64,000 nucleotides of DNA from assembly GCF_958298935.1 (NCBI RefSeq), contig NC_084942.1, positions 8,563,501 through 8,627,500 of the forward strand, written 5' to 3'. The notes beneath the pieces were generated by a model, which saw only the letters and a list, made by a program, of their open reading frames with translations, made no database searches and was not told the DNA's origin. A program made the translations under genes and the position numbers. This DNA is from Phragmites australis (taxonomy: Eukaryota; Streptophyta; Magnoliopsida; Poales; Poaceae). Of the stretch, positions 23,061 through 35,439 are shown piece by piece; positions within the stretch are counted from its first letter, which is position 1, and every line of letters starts with the position of its first letter.

Positions 23061-25332
23061 GCCTTGACACAATCTTCACGATGATGCCACATGCACTTCC
23101 ACCCTTCTCACGGTTTTGAGGCCAAACCACGAAACCCCTAGCACGTTTCTCAAAGCATGACTCAATGCCACTTGCTTGACCTCAAGAAAGCATCCTAATG
23201 TCAACATGTGTACTCCGTCTTGCGATTTTTGACCGTTGTTAAGTCTCTCCCGCTCCCGATCCCTCGAGCCGTCTTGTCACTTACACCGATATTCCTTTCG
23301 TTTGACTTTATCAACACGAAATCTCCATCTGTCTTCCATACTTTACTTGACCTCCATGTGTACAGCTAGGATCACCCTTGACTCCACCTAGCCTCCTCGA
23401 TTGTCCAGCACCAAGCACCCTGCTTGGCCCCGATCATCTCTCCGTAAGCCACCAAGTTGCATCCATTACCTACACATCATGAGGCAAGCAAACACATTTT
23501 TCTAACTTAGACTCTAGTTAGGCCATAATCGAAATGCTCAACTGAAACCTCAAATCAATTCAAAGTACTTCCAAAAAAGTTCCCATGCATAGAAGAAATT
23601 CAAAACTGAAAACACTATTTTATCAGAGCTAAAAACACTGTTCATCCGAAAGTTTCGGATTTCGGAAATTCCGGATTGACCTCCGAATGACCCTTCTCTG
23701 TCTCAACTTTGGCATCAATCTGGAAGTTCTGAATTCTGCTTCACTCAGAAATTTTGGATTAGAACCGGAAGTTCTGAATTCTGATTGGGCCGGATGTTCC
23801 AGATTTTGGAATGAACTTCCAGATTTTGGATAGAACTGAATTTGAAGAGAACTTAGCTCAAGCAATCCGAAACAAAACAAACCAAATTGACAACCTTGTC
23901 AATCACTCGTCACATATAAATCAAGATACATTTCAACTTGGTTTCTCAATCTTCCCCTTGATAAGTGCATTGACAACCCTCAAAGTATAAAGATTTTAGT
24001 TTGAAGAAATAAAGATGAGATAGGCTCATCCAAGTGACCAAAAACTTGTCACTTGGCATAAGAAAGGTTGCATAAGGTAGAAGAAAGACAAAGACAAGCC
24101 AAAACTTCAAAAGAGCAATAAAAGCTCAACAACTCAAAATCAAATTGCTCCCCTAGATGAATGCACATATTTCATTTATGTAAGATTTTTCGTTGTGATT
24201 TGGTACATATTTTTCATTTTCCCCCTTTTCATCATTTCTCCCTCTTTGGCAATGCAAACATCAAGGACAAAACCTTATGCAATGTATGAACATGCAAGCC
24301 TGATGAGCTTTCACAGGTATACCACAAAGCATTTGTAAATGCTAGAAACGTCAAAGAACTATGAAAAATAGAAGATGAAGCTCACAATTACACAAAGGCT
24401 CAAAAGAGACAAGGACACAAGAAAATGAAGCGATACAAGCTAAAACCAAAGAATTGGTTGGCACATTTAATTTCACAAAGGCGAATCATGTTCAAAATGA
24501 CTACCACATAAGCATCCACTCGTGCCGAGGTAATCCAGACATTAAGGACTAGCAAACTTCAATCTCAAACTAGGCAAACAAGCATTCATGAGAGTAGACT
24601 TTGCAAATGCTAACATATGAAACCAAGACTTAGTTATATTAAGTGTTTGAAGGGAAAAAAAAGAACATTTAGGCACATTTCCTTTAATTCATTTTGTCCT
24701 CAAATTGACTTTAGCAACTATAGGTTCAATTCTTTGTCAAACCATATGAAGCATCAAGACAACCGTATTGGATCATATTTAAACAAAAACACGATTTTTG
24801 AAGATTATTCAAATTGCAAAAATTATCAAGTTTTCACATGATCAAATCAAGTAGTGTCTTTGCGACACAAGGAACACATGCTCACCCAAGGCTGTATCAT
24901 AAGCTAAACACTTGACAAAGACAAAAAAAAAACATAGTGTAGTGTTCACTAATCCACAATCTTGAATCAAGAAGCCTAGAGCAAGATATTCATCAAACTA
25001 ACCTTAACATACGCATTGACTAAGCCAAAATAATTATGAATATGGTGATAAAGAATGTAGCATTTCGTAGTCCACATGATTCATAAAGTTGCCAAATTTC
25101 ATCTTAAGGAAAGCTAGCTTGCTTGAAATAATTGATGTCAGAGCATCAAAAGGAGCCTAAGATTAAAAGATTGCTTCACACAATTACTCAACTTAGTCCA
25201 AATTCAAGTCTAGCAATAAAAAATACTAAAGACATACAAGTCAAAGCTCAACTACTATGATTCTCTTACAACATGAAATGTAATATAAATGCAACAAAAT
25301 TAAGATAGAGTATGTACAACTAAAACTCTACC
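23061..25332. other. Repeat-derived DNA with a GGAAGTTC-type motif cluster (23640-23830)
   Basis: No gene. Between 23640 and 23830 the words GGAAATTCCGGATT, GGAAGTTCTGAATTCTG and CTTCCAGATTTTGG recur. The same style of motif fills 49448-50030. The rest is AT-rich and may be the 3' untranslated or LTR portion of the copia remnant that follows on the minus strand. Confidence 0.35.
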
Positions 25333-26069
25333 TCACATAATGCCATAGGGATGGCACAATCCAAGCTCTCCCCTCAAATAAGCAAATCTTGTTGCATCTA
25401 GAGGCTTGGTGAAAATATAGGCAAGTTGGTGTTGGGTATCTATGTATCTCAAGTCAATATCTTCTTTCTCATTATGGTCTCTTAAGAAGTGGAATCTCAT
25501 ACCTATGTGTTTGGTTCTGAAGTGTTGGACTAGGTTATTGGCTAAGCTGATGGCATTGGTGTTGTCACACAGAAGTGGCATAGTCTTGAAGTCCAACCCA
25601 ACATCCCTCAAAGTAGCAATCATCCACAAAATCTGAGAATAACAACTAGCAACAACAACATATTCAGTTTCAACAGTTGATTCGCAACACTAGACTATTT
25701 GCGAGAAGACCAACACACAAGAGAGGTACCTAAGAAATGAATGAGAAATACCGGAGGTACTCTTCCTATCAATTCTACAACTAGCAAAATCCGCATCTCA
25801 AAACCACAAAGCGAGAGAGAAGAAGATGTAGAAAATCAAAGATCATAGTCAAGGGTGTGTTTGAGATACCTCAATATGTGCTTCACCGCTTGGCGGTGAG
25901 ATGTCCTTGGTGATGCTTGCAAGCGGGCACACAAGCACATGATGAAGTGGATGTCAGGTCTTGTCACCATTAAGTACATGAGGGATGTGAAGAACGGTAA
26001 CGTACTAAGATGGAGAGGGTGAATTAGGGCACTTAGAAATCTAAACCAAAATGGCTCCAAAAACTTCAC
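25333..26069 (-). pseudogene. Ty1/copia pol remnant (end of RT and RNase H)
   Basis: Minus-strand segments match copia polyprotein: a C-terminal RT piece (25836-26069) with TRPDIHFIMCLCARLQASPR and a KHILRYLKHT word, then RNase H with a CRIDRKSTSG-like block. The VETEYVVVASCYSQILWM block (near 25625-25675) and an IFTKPLDATRFAYLRGEL end follow (to 25333). There is at least one TAG where this family usually has glutamine and at least two frameshifts, so it is dead. It belongs to the copia group whose RNase H ends in FTKPLD..RF, as in Sirevirus-like elements; that assignment is inference. Its LTRs are not delimited. Confidence 0.8.
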
Positions 26070-27204
26070 AAGAGAAACTTATCTTAATTTCTATCTAAAT
26101 GTGCTCTAGGTTTATCTAGTGTGTCTACTCTACCGCTCTAGAGGATTGCAACATACTCTATCAAGGTAAATTACAAGTATGTAAGTGCCGAAACATAAAT
26201 AAGATAGAGAGATAAACTCGGCACATGGTATTTTTATCATGTGGTATCGATGGTATGAATTCCACCCTTAGTCTACGTTGGAGCTCAATATAGGATATGC
26301 TCCCGATCGGCACGACTCTTTCGGTCATGGTTCTTGAGCTACTAAGTCACCAAGACAAGGTCTCAAGCAGTATGAGCCACCAAGCCATTGAGGCAATGTC
26401 TCACCACTTGCCTCTTTTCCGGTCACTTGCCACTGTGTTCACTTCGGAGCTTGAGCCACCAAGGCAAAGGTTTTCACGTCCCCGTACACATGTCTTGTCG
26501 TCGCTCAATACCAAGTCAGAGGGTCAACAAGCTTGAGCCACTAAGGCCCAAGATGTCGATGAGTCACCAAGACTCCAAGGTACTGGCGTACCTCTTGGTA
26601 CATGCTAGGATCACTCCTTGATCCCTTGTTTAAGCTGCAACACTTAGCTACAACTCACTCTAGGCCTATAAGCACTAAACATTCTCTAATCTTACGCTTA
26701 ATTACCTTGGATAATCACCTTAAGCACTTTGGTGGCTTAGATGTCTTCTCAAATGTGTATGAGCTTTCTCTAGACTCCAGTAGCATGCCACACATCTAAG
26801 TGACTGAGTGGAGGGGTATTTATATCCTTAAACCCGCCAACTAACTATTTTCCCAACAGCTCAGAAAAGCTGTTAACACCAGATGATCCGGTGAGAATTG
26901 TAGTACTGGATGATCCGGTGAGAATTGTAGTACTGACACTGTATCATCCGATGAGTACAACCTCAGAAACTAGCCATTAGACTACTACTCAAAGTCTCTG
27001 TGAACACTGGATACTCTGATGTGCCTTCAAATCCATCACCAGACCTTCCGGTGAGTTATCTTTAGCCATCTGAGCCTTTGTAGCCTCTCTATGTAAAATG
27101 CTCCGCTGCGTTCATCTGGTGTTCATTCTATTCACATTGTATCATTTGGTGAGTTAAACATTCTCTTCTTTTCCCTAAAAATGCTGCGATGCAACTATCT
27201 TTGT
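26070..27204. repeat. LTR-like or other repeat DNA with recurring 'gagccaccaaggca' and 'gatgatccggtga' words
   Basis: No gene. The text has phrases that recur within it (GAGCCACCAAG, CACCAAG with variants at 26340-26580) and a tandem 27-bp duplication (26882-26935). Such phrasing is typical of long LTRs in grass genomes. Ends and target duplication were not found. It sits between the copia remnant and the resumed second LINE, so it was inserted after that LINE. Confidence 0.35.
26882..26935. repeat. Perfect 27-bp tandem duplication
   Basis: Two identical adjacent copies of a 27-bp unit beginning GATGATCCGGTGAGAATTG (26882-26908 and 26909-26935). A related word, CCGGTGAG, recurs near 27048. 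Confidence 0.9.
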
Positions 27205-27790
27205 GATCACTAGACTATGCCCTAGTCTATTTCTTCTTTGGAGAAAGGTTGCTCAATTCAACCTAAGTCATCTTTGGAGGACAGAAGGTTAGAAAGGTTA
27301 AAAGACATCTTCCTTTTACTATGAAGAACCCAACTTTTCCTTATATGCATCCCACAGAAGTTTGGATTTGTCCTCACGAGAGGTGAAACTACTACCCATA
27401 GCATCTGATAGGGAGAGGATAGAGTTCTTCCTATGCTTGATATTGGCATCTTCATGAAAGAATTTGTTACACTCATCTCCAAATTTAACCCACTTAATGG
27501 TTCCTCTTTGTTTCCAGTAGATTTTCTACTGAACAAGCAAATGAGCAGGATGATCTTGAAGGATGACTCTAAAATTCCATTCTTGAAGGAAGAGATCCTT
27601 AAACTCCTCCAAAGTGTCTAAGAGAAGAATGATCATTTTTGTATTTGAGATAGTAGCAGATAAGCTAGAAAGCTACTTTTGCCGATGCTTGAGAACTCTT
27701 CAGAGATTTTTGAATTTGGCCACGTCAACATTTCTAGCCACATTTCCATGCACTATTCCTATTTATATGACACTAATGCCATGTTTGGAG
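27205..27790 (-). mobile_element. 5'-ward fragment of the second LINE (EN-RT linker of ORF2)
   Basis: Minus-strand frames match the segment between endonuclease and reverse transcriptase of plant L1 ORF2: a LLLDTLEEFKDLFLQEWNFR block near 27560-27620, a short piece with one TAG, and a G-rich block ending near 27258. It breaks off at about 27205, just where the next motif (KEEID..) begins. The RT core itself is missing, so this and the 21715-22790 fragment flank both an insertion and a deletion. Confidence 0.65.
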
Positions 27791-27904
27791 CTAATAATAT
27801 ACTATATTCATAAGAAAAGTGCAATTGTCGTGTATTTCAGGAAAACAGGATTTTATTGGACTTTTTGGTGCCATTCCATTGAAGGAAGAAAAGAGCACTA
27901 GAAT

Positions 27905-29633
27905 TGGTGATAAGTTCTAGACAAACCAGAATTTGGAGCATGCCATGTTGAAGCTCTCATGAGATGACCGAAATGGATATATGATTTTCCCCATTCAGAG
28001 TTCGGGTGACAAAGTTATGGAGCCCGGAAGATAAAACAATTTTTGCCAAGTATTTTCTGTCATTCAGCTAGGGAAATCCGTGGACGAACAACAGTTGCCC
28101 TAGAGGCCGACCAGTCTACATTTTAGGCCGCCTGACCTTTACTTCATCCTCGGTTGACCAAGACATGCATCAAGGACCGGCCAACCTAGATCATAATAAG
28201 GTTGCCCGACCTACCTCATCCCTCAACCGAATGAGATTTCCCATGATGGCGAAGGTCATACTTGCTAACTTCATTTTGACACAGACTGTCCTAAGACTTA
28301 GTGGGCCATTTTCAACCCCGAGTATCAACGTCAAAAGTGGCCTGAGCAAGTAGTCCGAGTGACCTCAAGTTCCTCATTGACCGGCCTTGGGCTCACCACA
28401 CTTCCTGAGGTCCTGAGCCAAATGAGACCGGTTGGCCTGACAGTGGGGCTAGCCAGCAACGTGGATGAGGCCCACATGAGTCAACCCTCCTTACCACCTT
28501 CCAAAGGGATCCTAAGTAGGAACTGGCCTTGGACTAAGCCACCTGGCCTTGGATTCCCTTCGCGCCAAGTCAAGCAAACCTAGACCACCCAACCTACCAC
28601 CTCAAGCATCCAGAGGCCGTCTGGCCTCCACGTCCATGCCACTTGGCCAAGTCAAAGCTACAGAGGCCAGCTGGCCAACTGACCTAGGCCACACGACCTA
28701 CTATAAATAACCCTTGTTCCACACCTTGGGGCATCCCATTACCATCCACCACTTCCATGGTGTAATGTAGGACCTTGTGTACCTCCAAGGTGTAGTGTAG
28801 GTGACACCGGGAGAGCTAGTAGTTAGGTATTAGACTAAGAAAAGAGAGTAGAGAGGAATGGAGGAATTGTAGCATGGAGGTTGGAATGCCGATGCTCCGA
28901 CAACTTTAATGAAGTTAAGGAGTCGGCTCCTCTTCCTCTTGTCAAGTAACACCTTTTTGTTTTTTTATATGCCATGTTGGGTAAATTAATTTGTGCAGTT
29001 CCTCAGCTAGTTTTGCAATGATATTCTACATTGCTTAGTATAGTTACATTACTTGATGATAACTCGCAAAGTATTAATTCTTTGCGTACTCATGGTATCT
29101 AGGACATAGGTTAGATTAGAATGCAGGTAACCCCATAGGAGACTGCAAATAGGTTACAGCTATCGTAAAATCAGCTACGTCTCTGGGTTACTTAGTAGGT
29201 GACCCGAGAGTGGCAGAGGCCATTCCTTGGCCCAGAACTTATCCAGAGTATTGAATTAGTGAACCCCAAAAACCATGAAATGGAGTATGACATATAGTAA
29301 TCAATTGGTAATAATGTACCTATGGCTACGTTGAACCTTTTTAGGTCTTACATGCTACTAAACTCCAACTATCTCCATGCTCACGCTTGGTTGTGTCAAG
29401 TGCCATGTAACACCTTTGGTCGTGTGTGGCAGATATCATCACTCCTCTGATTATTTCTCTAAACCCCAATCATTAGAAAGTCAGTAAGAATTAAATACTT
29501 GATAATTTTATATTCCTATTTTACTTGCTTTCCTGTGGAAAATATTATAACTTAAAACACTCCAAATTGAAATTCTACGATGAACCATGTGCGCTTACGA
29601 ATATCTATTTGCCTGGCACAAGGATAGAAAACA
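27905..29633 (+). mobile_element. LTR (5' boundary uncertain) of a Tat/Athila-like LTR retrotransposon
   Basis: A TATAAATA box at 28702-28709 and a following leader-like region end at ACA (29631-29633). Eight bases on lies a primer-binding site for tRNA-Asp (see next entry). The upstream part (28080-28680) is rich in repeated GGCC(G/A)(C/A)CTGGCC-type words. The 5' end of the LTR is not defined; 27905 is only the end of the neighbouring LINE sequence. No internal coding region of this element is seen, because a second LTR interrupts it at 29678. Confidence 0.5.
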
Positions 29634-29641
29634 AGCATTTT

Positions 29642-29659
29642 TGGCACCGTTGCCAGGGA
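29642..29659 (+). other. Primer-binding site resembling the tRNA-Asp 3' end
   Basis: TGGCACCGTTGCCAGGGA matches the common TGGCGCCGTTGCCGGGGA site of plant Tat/Athila-type elements at all but two positions (both G to A). It marks the start of the internal region of the element whose LTR lies immediately upstream. Confidence 0.7.
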
Positions 29660-29677
29660 AGCAATGGGCTAGGAAAC

Positions 29678-32600
29678 TATAACACCTTGATTTTTAGAAT
29701 TTACAACTTTTTAAAATTTTCCAAGATTATTGAATATCTTCGCCAGTAGAATAGCTTTCAAACCCATTTTCTTAATCAATTAATCAAAATAGGTTATTAT
29801 TTTGTGTGTATTGCATGTTGAGTTTTGTTAGAAGCCAGGTAAATGCATTAGAGTTTTTTTTTCTCTTTCTTTCTCTTTGGTGTTTCGAGTGAAAATAGAT
29901 TCAAAAAGGTTTTTGTAAAACTCAATAGTGAATAAGTTAAAGACCTTAATGTTTGAAATTCAAAATTCTTGGATTTATCATCTATTCAATCCTTGGTCAT
30001 ACCTAATTATTCTCTAGTTCAATTCAAATCTTATCCAAATCCGTATTTCAAGTCAATATTTTCTTTTCCTCAAATCCTATCCAAATCTAAATTCAAATTC
30101 AAACCCTATTCAAATTTCTCTGCAAAAATTTCTTTTTCTAAAGCCCTAGATATGTCTAAAGTGCCATTGGGCCCAATCCTATCCATGCCCGAGCTCTTGG
30201 TCGGCACACAAGTCTTTTAGAAGCCCCAAACACAAAGGATCCATAAAATCTGTAAATTTTTGCGGAGTCCTGGACAGCCTCATCTTCCCATGAAGTTTTG
30301 GAGTTCAAAACGGCTTCAAATGCAAATCTTGACAATACCAAAGTTGTAGGTCTCGTCGAGAGCTTCAATTTTAACCTATGTAAGTCCCCTTTTGGTAATG
30401 GAGCTAGGAGTTATGGCCCCCGAAATAGGTTTTGTATAGATAAGTCTAAGTTCAAACAGTTTATCTTGTGATACATTTTTGAAAATCAATATGGACTTTT
30501 CAGAAGTTCAAATGGATACCAAAGTTGTAGATCGTTTTGAGTACTATAATTTAGTGTCCAGAAACGTCCAATTTGGAGTCCGGAAGGTGGAGATATCATC
30601 CTAGGAATAGAGAGCTGCGAAAAAGGAAATCCTAACCGACTCGAACTCAAACCCGATTCGTGTCCAGCTTGTACTCCACCTCAACCAGTTGCCCCTAGCC
30701 CTATAAATAGGAGTTTCACACCCTCTCCTACCCCTATTCCATTCCCCCAATCCCTAGACACTGCTACTGCCCTGTCCGTGCGCCGCCATTTGCAGAAGCT
30801 GCCACCGCCGCCTGTGATGCGCTACGTTATTGTCTCCGCGAATCCTCTTTCCTCGACCATTGAAGGAAGGTGAGGACCCTTTATTCTCCTCCCTTACTAC
30901 TGTTTTACCATCATACTAAGTTCCTAGCCAAGCCCTAGCACTAGCCAAAGCCCGATCTACACATTCATGGTCGTCGCCATCGCGGACAGCCACACCATTA
31001 CCGATTGGCATCGATGTTTCCGATCGAGCATAGGTCTAATCACCATATCCTTTGTCCAGATCGTGCTCCAGGATGTTTCCTATGCCCTTTCCAACTAGAT
31101 CGGCTATTAGAGCACCGACGCTGTCGGGAACGCCATCACCGTGCCCTCTGCCCCAGTCTGGACGCGTTCTGCACTCGCACCAGATTTGCATTCGTGTTCC
31201 CTGTCAATTTAGAAGCTGTATGGATGTGCCATTAGCAGCATTGCGTGTCCCATAGAGTCTTCTACTTGACCTTAGACTTCCTTCACTGTTTGAGGAGCGA
31301 CATGACCGGAACGTGGTTACCCACCGCAGCATGTCACAGCCATCACCCGTCTCATCTCTGCAAATCGTTCTTCCTCTCAGGGGAAGATTTGCCCAAACCC
31401 GTACTATAGCATTTTGGTTTGTCAAAACTCATAGCCAATCTACAGGAACGCGAGCGTCTTTGTTGCTGCATCTATTCGCAATCACCACCAAACATAGTAG
31501 TAGTCGTCTCTATTTTGCCGCTACCTTGGACGACCCCTTCCAAAACCGATCATTCCTTTGAGTTAGCCTTTCTACATTTTACACCATGTATTCCTCGTTT
31601 CGCTGAAATGGCACCGAAACCCAATGCCAATGTCAGTGGCCGTGAATTCGATCGCTGTCTTCGACGTAACCCGAGCCGCCGCTGCTATGCAGACTTACCG
31701 GTAGTATCCTTAACTTAGAAGCATAACCCTGGCCATATGATCATAGGTGATCGAGACTGGACCTCAGTGTACCTCTTCTTTAATCCAAGTTGATGCTTGC
31801 ATAACATGCCGAGTTAGCACCACATCATCCTCCTTAGTCTAGTCAGCCCTATACTTCTTGAACCATGCATAATGACGTTGTCAAGCCTGGCGCAATGATT
31901 ACACAATAAACTCTTTTCCCATAGGAAGATAACTCCAGTAAACTAGTTTATCCTTTTCAGCATAATCCATCTTAAGAAAGCCCATTCTCTTTCACCTTAA
32001 CTTTGATTTAAACGATTCTTGCATCTAAATGTTTCTAAAATCATACCTATCGAACCATAGTGTTTTTAAAGTGTTTTAATGATGTTTGATATGTTGTTCT
32101 TAGTGTTTTCCTTTGTGTTGTTTGTCGATAGTTCTCGCGATTAGTCGATAATATTCCGTAGTAGTTCGAGGGACTTCAAGACTAAGATTTTGACAACACT
32201 TAGCAGTATTGGGTAAAAGACAAGTGTCATTGATCATCTTGAGCCTATGTTTTAAATATTTTGTTTTACAAAATTGCGTGCAATGTCTATCAACTTGATG
32301 GGTAACCTATGTTAGGGTTTTCCCTAGATTTCCCCTTATCATCCCTTGAAACCTAGGTAAGTTATGGTTTTGCATCCTTTATGGGTAGAGTTGCTTAGCC
32401 ATGCTTTTGGGATGTTGGGAAGTGTCATATACATGTTTAGTGGATATATGCAATGGTGATGATGAACTTGTTTTAGTAACATGGAACCCTATGACTTGGG
32501 CAAGGAGTTGGTTTAGTAACATGCAACATATAAGGACCGGTTCGAGGAGCGACAACCCAAGAAATACCGTTCAAACACAAGACCGATATGGGTAAGACTT

Positions 32601-33393
32601 AGCATATCAATTAGACAATTAGCTGGCATTCGTTGGGGTACCAAGACCTAATTGATGGATAATACTTCGTAGTGATCTCCTGACGGCACACCACTGACGT
32701 GTGTTAAATGTCTAGCTAACACGCAACATGGATATCATGACTCGTGATTAAAAGTTGGACAACCTCTACAGAGTATAAAACTGTTATAACAGCCGTGCCC
32801 TTGGTTATGGGAGACTTGGATCCTCACTTGATTAGATGGTTATGGTATAATACAAGAGTACTAGTTGGTTATGGTTTATGGGATGGTTAATATTTGATGG
32901 TTTGTTATCGGGTTGTTGGGGTATATTCACTTAACAACTGCTTAATGCTTTTGAGTTACATTACCATTTTCCTTACTCACACTTACTCAAATATACCATG
33001 TGTTAGCCTATTCTTGTTGTAAGCCTACATATCATTAATTTTTTCACACTTGCTGAGCGCATCATGTCCTCACACTTGCTATTTTTCCTATACCATGCGA
33101 CATGTGTGGTGCTGCTCAGTGAGTGAAGATGTTGAAGACTACAAAGACGAGGTTGTGACATTTTAGGCGCGTGTCCCCCGGTCGGTTGCCTGCGGTGTTG
33201 TTAGGGACCAGTGCTTCTGTTCCGCTGCAGATATTTTCATAGAAGACAATATATGTCAATTGCTGTAAGAGTTTATGTTTATTCTATAAAAGTATTATTT
33301 TTGTTATTTCACCTGTGACGTCATTATATGTATTGAACATCCTGAGCATACATAAGTTGCATCTGGTTTTGTCCGTTAAAACCTGATGTGACA
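29678..33393 (+). mobile_element. Probable solo LTR (3.7 kb), Ty3/gypsy type, nested in the previous element
   Basis: The left end is TATAACACC (the family usually starts TGTAACACC) and the right end is TGTGACA at 33387-33393. A TATAAATA promoter box lies at 30702-30709 on the plus strand. The 5-bp flanks are GAAAC (29673-29677) and GATAC (33394-33398), matching at 4 of 5. No primer-binding site follows the right end and no pol is present, so it is a solo LTR formed by LTR-LTR recombination rather than a 5' LTR. It landed 18 bp after the primer site of the element above. Confidence 0.6.
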
Positions 33394-33398
33394 GATAC

Positions 33399-35182
33399 CA
33401 AGTTATCATTTATCTTTTTATTTACCAATTTCCCAATAAAACAGGCACTCCCTCACTATTGCATGGAGAACACTTGATCTAGATGTTGATTCTTAGTCTA
33501 GGGTACTCGCAAACATCTAATGTATGTGCTCACATCCAATGTATGTGCTTTGTTCAAGAAAATTAAGTTCTCACCATGCAAGCAAGATTCTGTATAAGCC
33601 AAGGGTGCGAGGTAAGACATCAAGTAGGAATATTAATGCAGGAATTGTCATCTCCTTCGACAATAAGGGGTCACAACAAATGCTATGCCCGGCAATATCC
33701 TTCATGAAATTCAACCTTAGAGATACAAGTACTCTCCCCCATCATGGTGCAAGTGTCAATGTCACGGGCACCTAGAAGTAAGAGTCATCTCGAGATAAAA
33801 AAGGTAACCAACATCGGCTACAAAACCTCAAAGGTCGTGCTTGGATGAACAAAGGAATCATCGCTACAACAACTCTGACAAATTCTCTATCACGTCTGAA
33901 AATAAATGACCGAAGAGGATATGAGTGGGAGGTTGTCTATCAATGTTTAGCCGGTTTTCTGCCCGTGGTGGTGGGGAGGAAGACGCCTGTAGGCGTCGGC
34001 CTGAGGTTGAGAGGACGGTGACAACAATGGATGAGATAATAGAGAATAGAGGTGAGAAACTAGATTGATTTATTGCTTAATTCTCAAAGTACCAGCAACT
34101 CTTCATATATATAGAGCTCAACCTTACGCTAAACAAAATGTATCTCTAACTCCAATCTAATTACAACTCGTTTATTCATTCCTACCAACTGTAACTCGAT
34201 CCTAACCGAATCCAACTTGCCTGCTTATCCTAATCCGACTCTCCTAACATATTCTACTGATTTGACCCTTCAAACTAATTTATCTCTTTCCTAAAACCCA
34301 AACTACCTCATCTCTTTAATCACCTGCCACTTTTACCTCATCCCCTGCTATAGGTAATACCGCACATAACATCCTCCGTTTTCGGGTGCTGGCGATTAGC
34401 AACAATCAGGTATGCGCGAGGTTGTGCTTTTGACCTAAAATAAAGCAATGTCGTGAGGTAACTGAGTTCTCACTTGTACATATGCTATTTAGTTATAAAA
34501 AACAAAATCACTATTTCCCTTAGCCACAACCCATTCTTGTCTCTGTTTCGGAATTAGCAACAGGAGTTTCATACATCATCTACCCCACATGCTATAATTT
34601 GGTTGTATTTTTCTCCCATACAGCTGAGCTAATTAGATTAAGAATGGTGCTCAGGCTATTTGGCAGAAAATTTGAGCATTTATATCTCTATCATGCTTGG
34701 TTGAAAAAAAAAGGATTTTTGTACTCCCTTTACTTACTTAATCAAATTAGATGGTGGTGTCTAGGTTGATTAATAGACCCACAGAGATATAACCGCACAC
34801 ATAGATGTGTGGATATTTTCGTGAGCTAACTGTTGCAGAAAACTTCTCTGCTACAATCCAAGGACTAACATGGAGAGAAGATCAAGGTCTTATGTAGCCG
34901 AACTTCAAAATCATCGAGCAACATGCTTTGAAGTTATGCCCATGTTGCTACACATATAAGCCTTTCTCATGGGGGCACATCTCACCCTTAGTGGGTGCAC
35001 AGTAAGCATATCATTCGTAGTCCTCTATGATTTGAAGTTTTGCCTATGTAGCTACAATACCTTGCTGCTTTGCCTTGTCTGTTTGGGTTGTTGCATGCTA
35101 AAAATGATGATTTAAAAAATTGTTTCCCTTCCATGCAAATAAATCCCCGGAACAAAATGCTAGAACTTGGTTTGTACCCTCA
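33399..35182. other. Repeat-derived stretch; possible minus-strand LTR scrap at about 33950-34371
   Basis: On the minus strand, TGTTATGTGCGG (starting 34371) is followed by a TATATATA box (34105-34113), then AATAAATCAATC and a region ending TAAACA near 33940. This is the layout of a copia-type LTR. Target duplications are not convincing. The remainder, up to the LINE 3' end at 35183, shows nothing recognisable. Confidence 0.35.
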
Positions 35183-35439
35183 TTTTTTTTAATAAAGGAA
35201 CAAAGTTCCGGCTTTTTGCATCGTCCAATGCATACAGGCAAAAAAATATTATTACAACGTATCAAACCGCAGGAATCAAAATATGAAAAACGTACCATAA
35301 TCCGCATAGCGTATAATTATGCGGTCACCCATTCTTGATGAAGAATTGCATAGCCACCACCTCCAAACAATGACATGCCTTTAGGATATGTTCCCTTTCT
35401 GATTTCTTTTGTAACAACATCCAGAAATGCAACCAAAAG

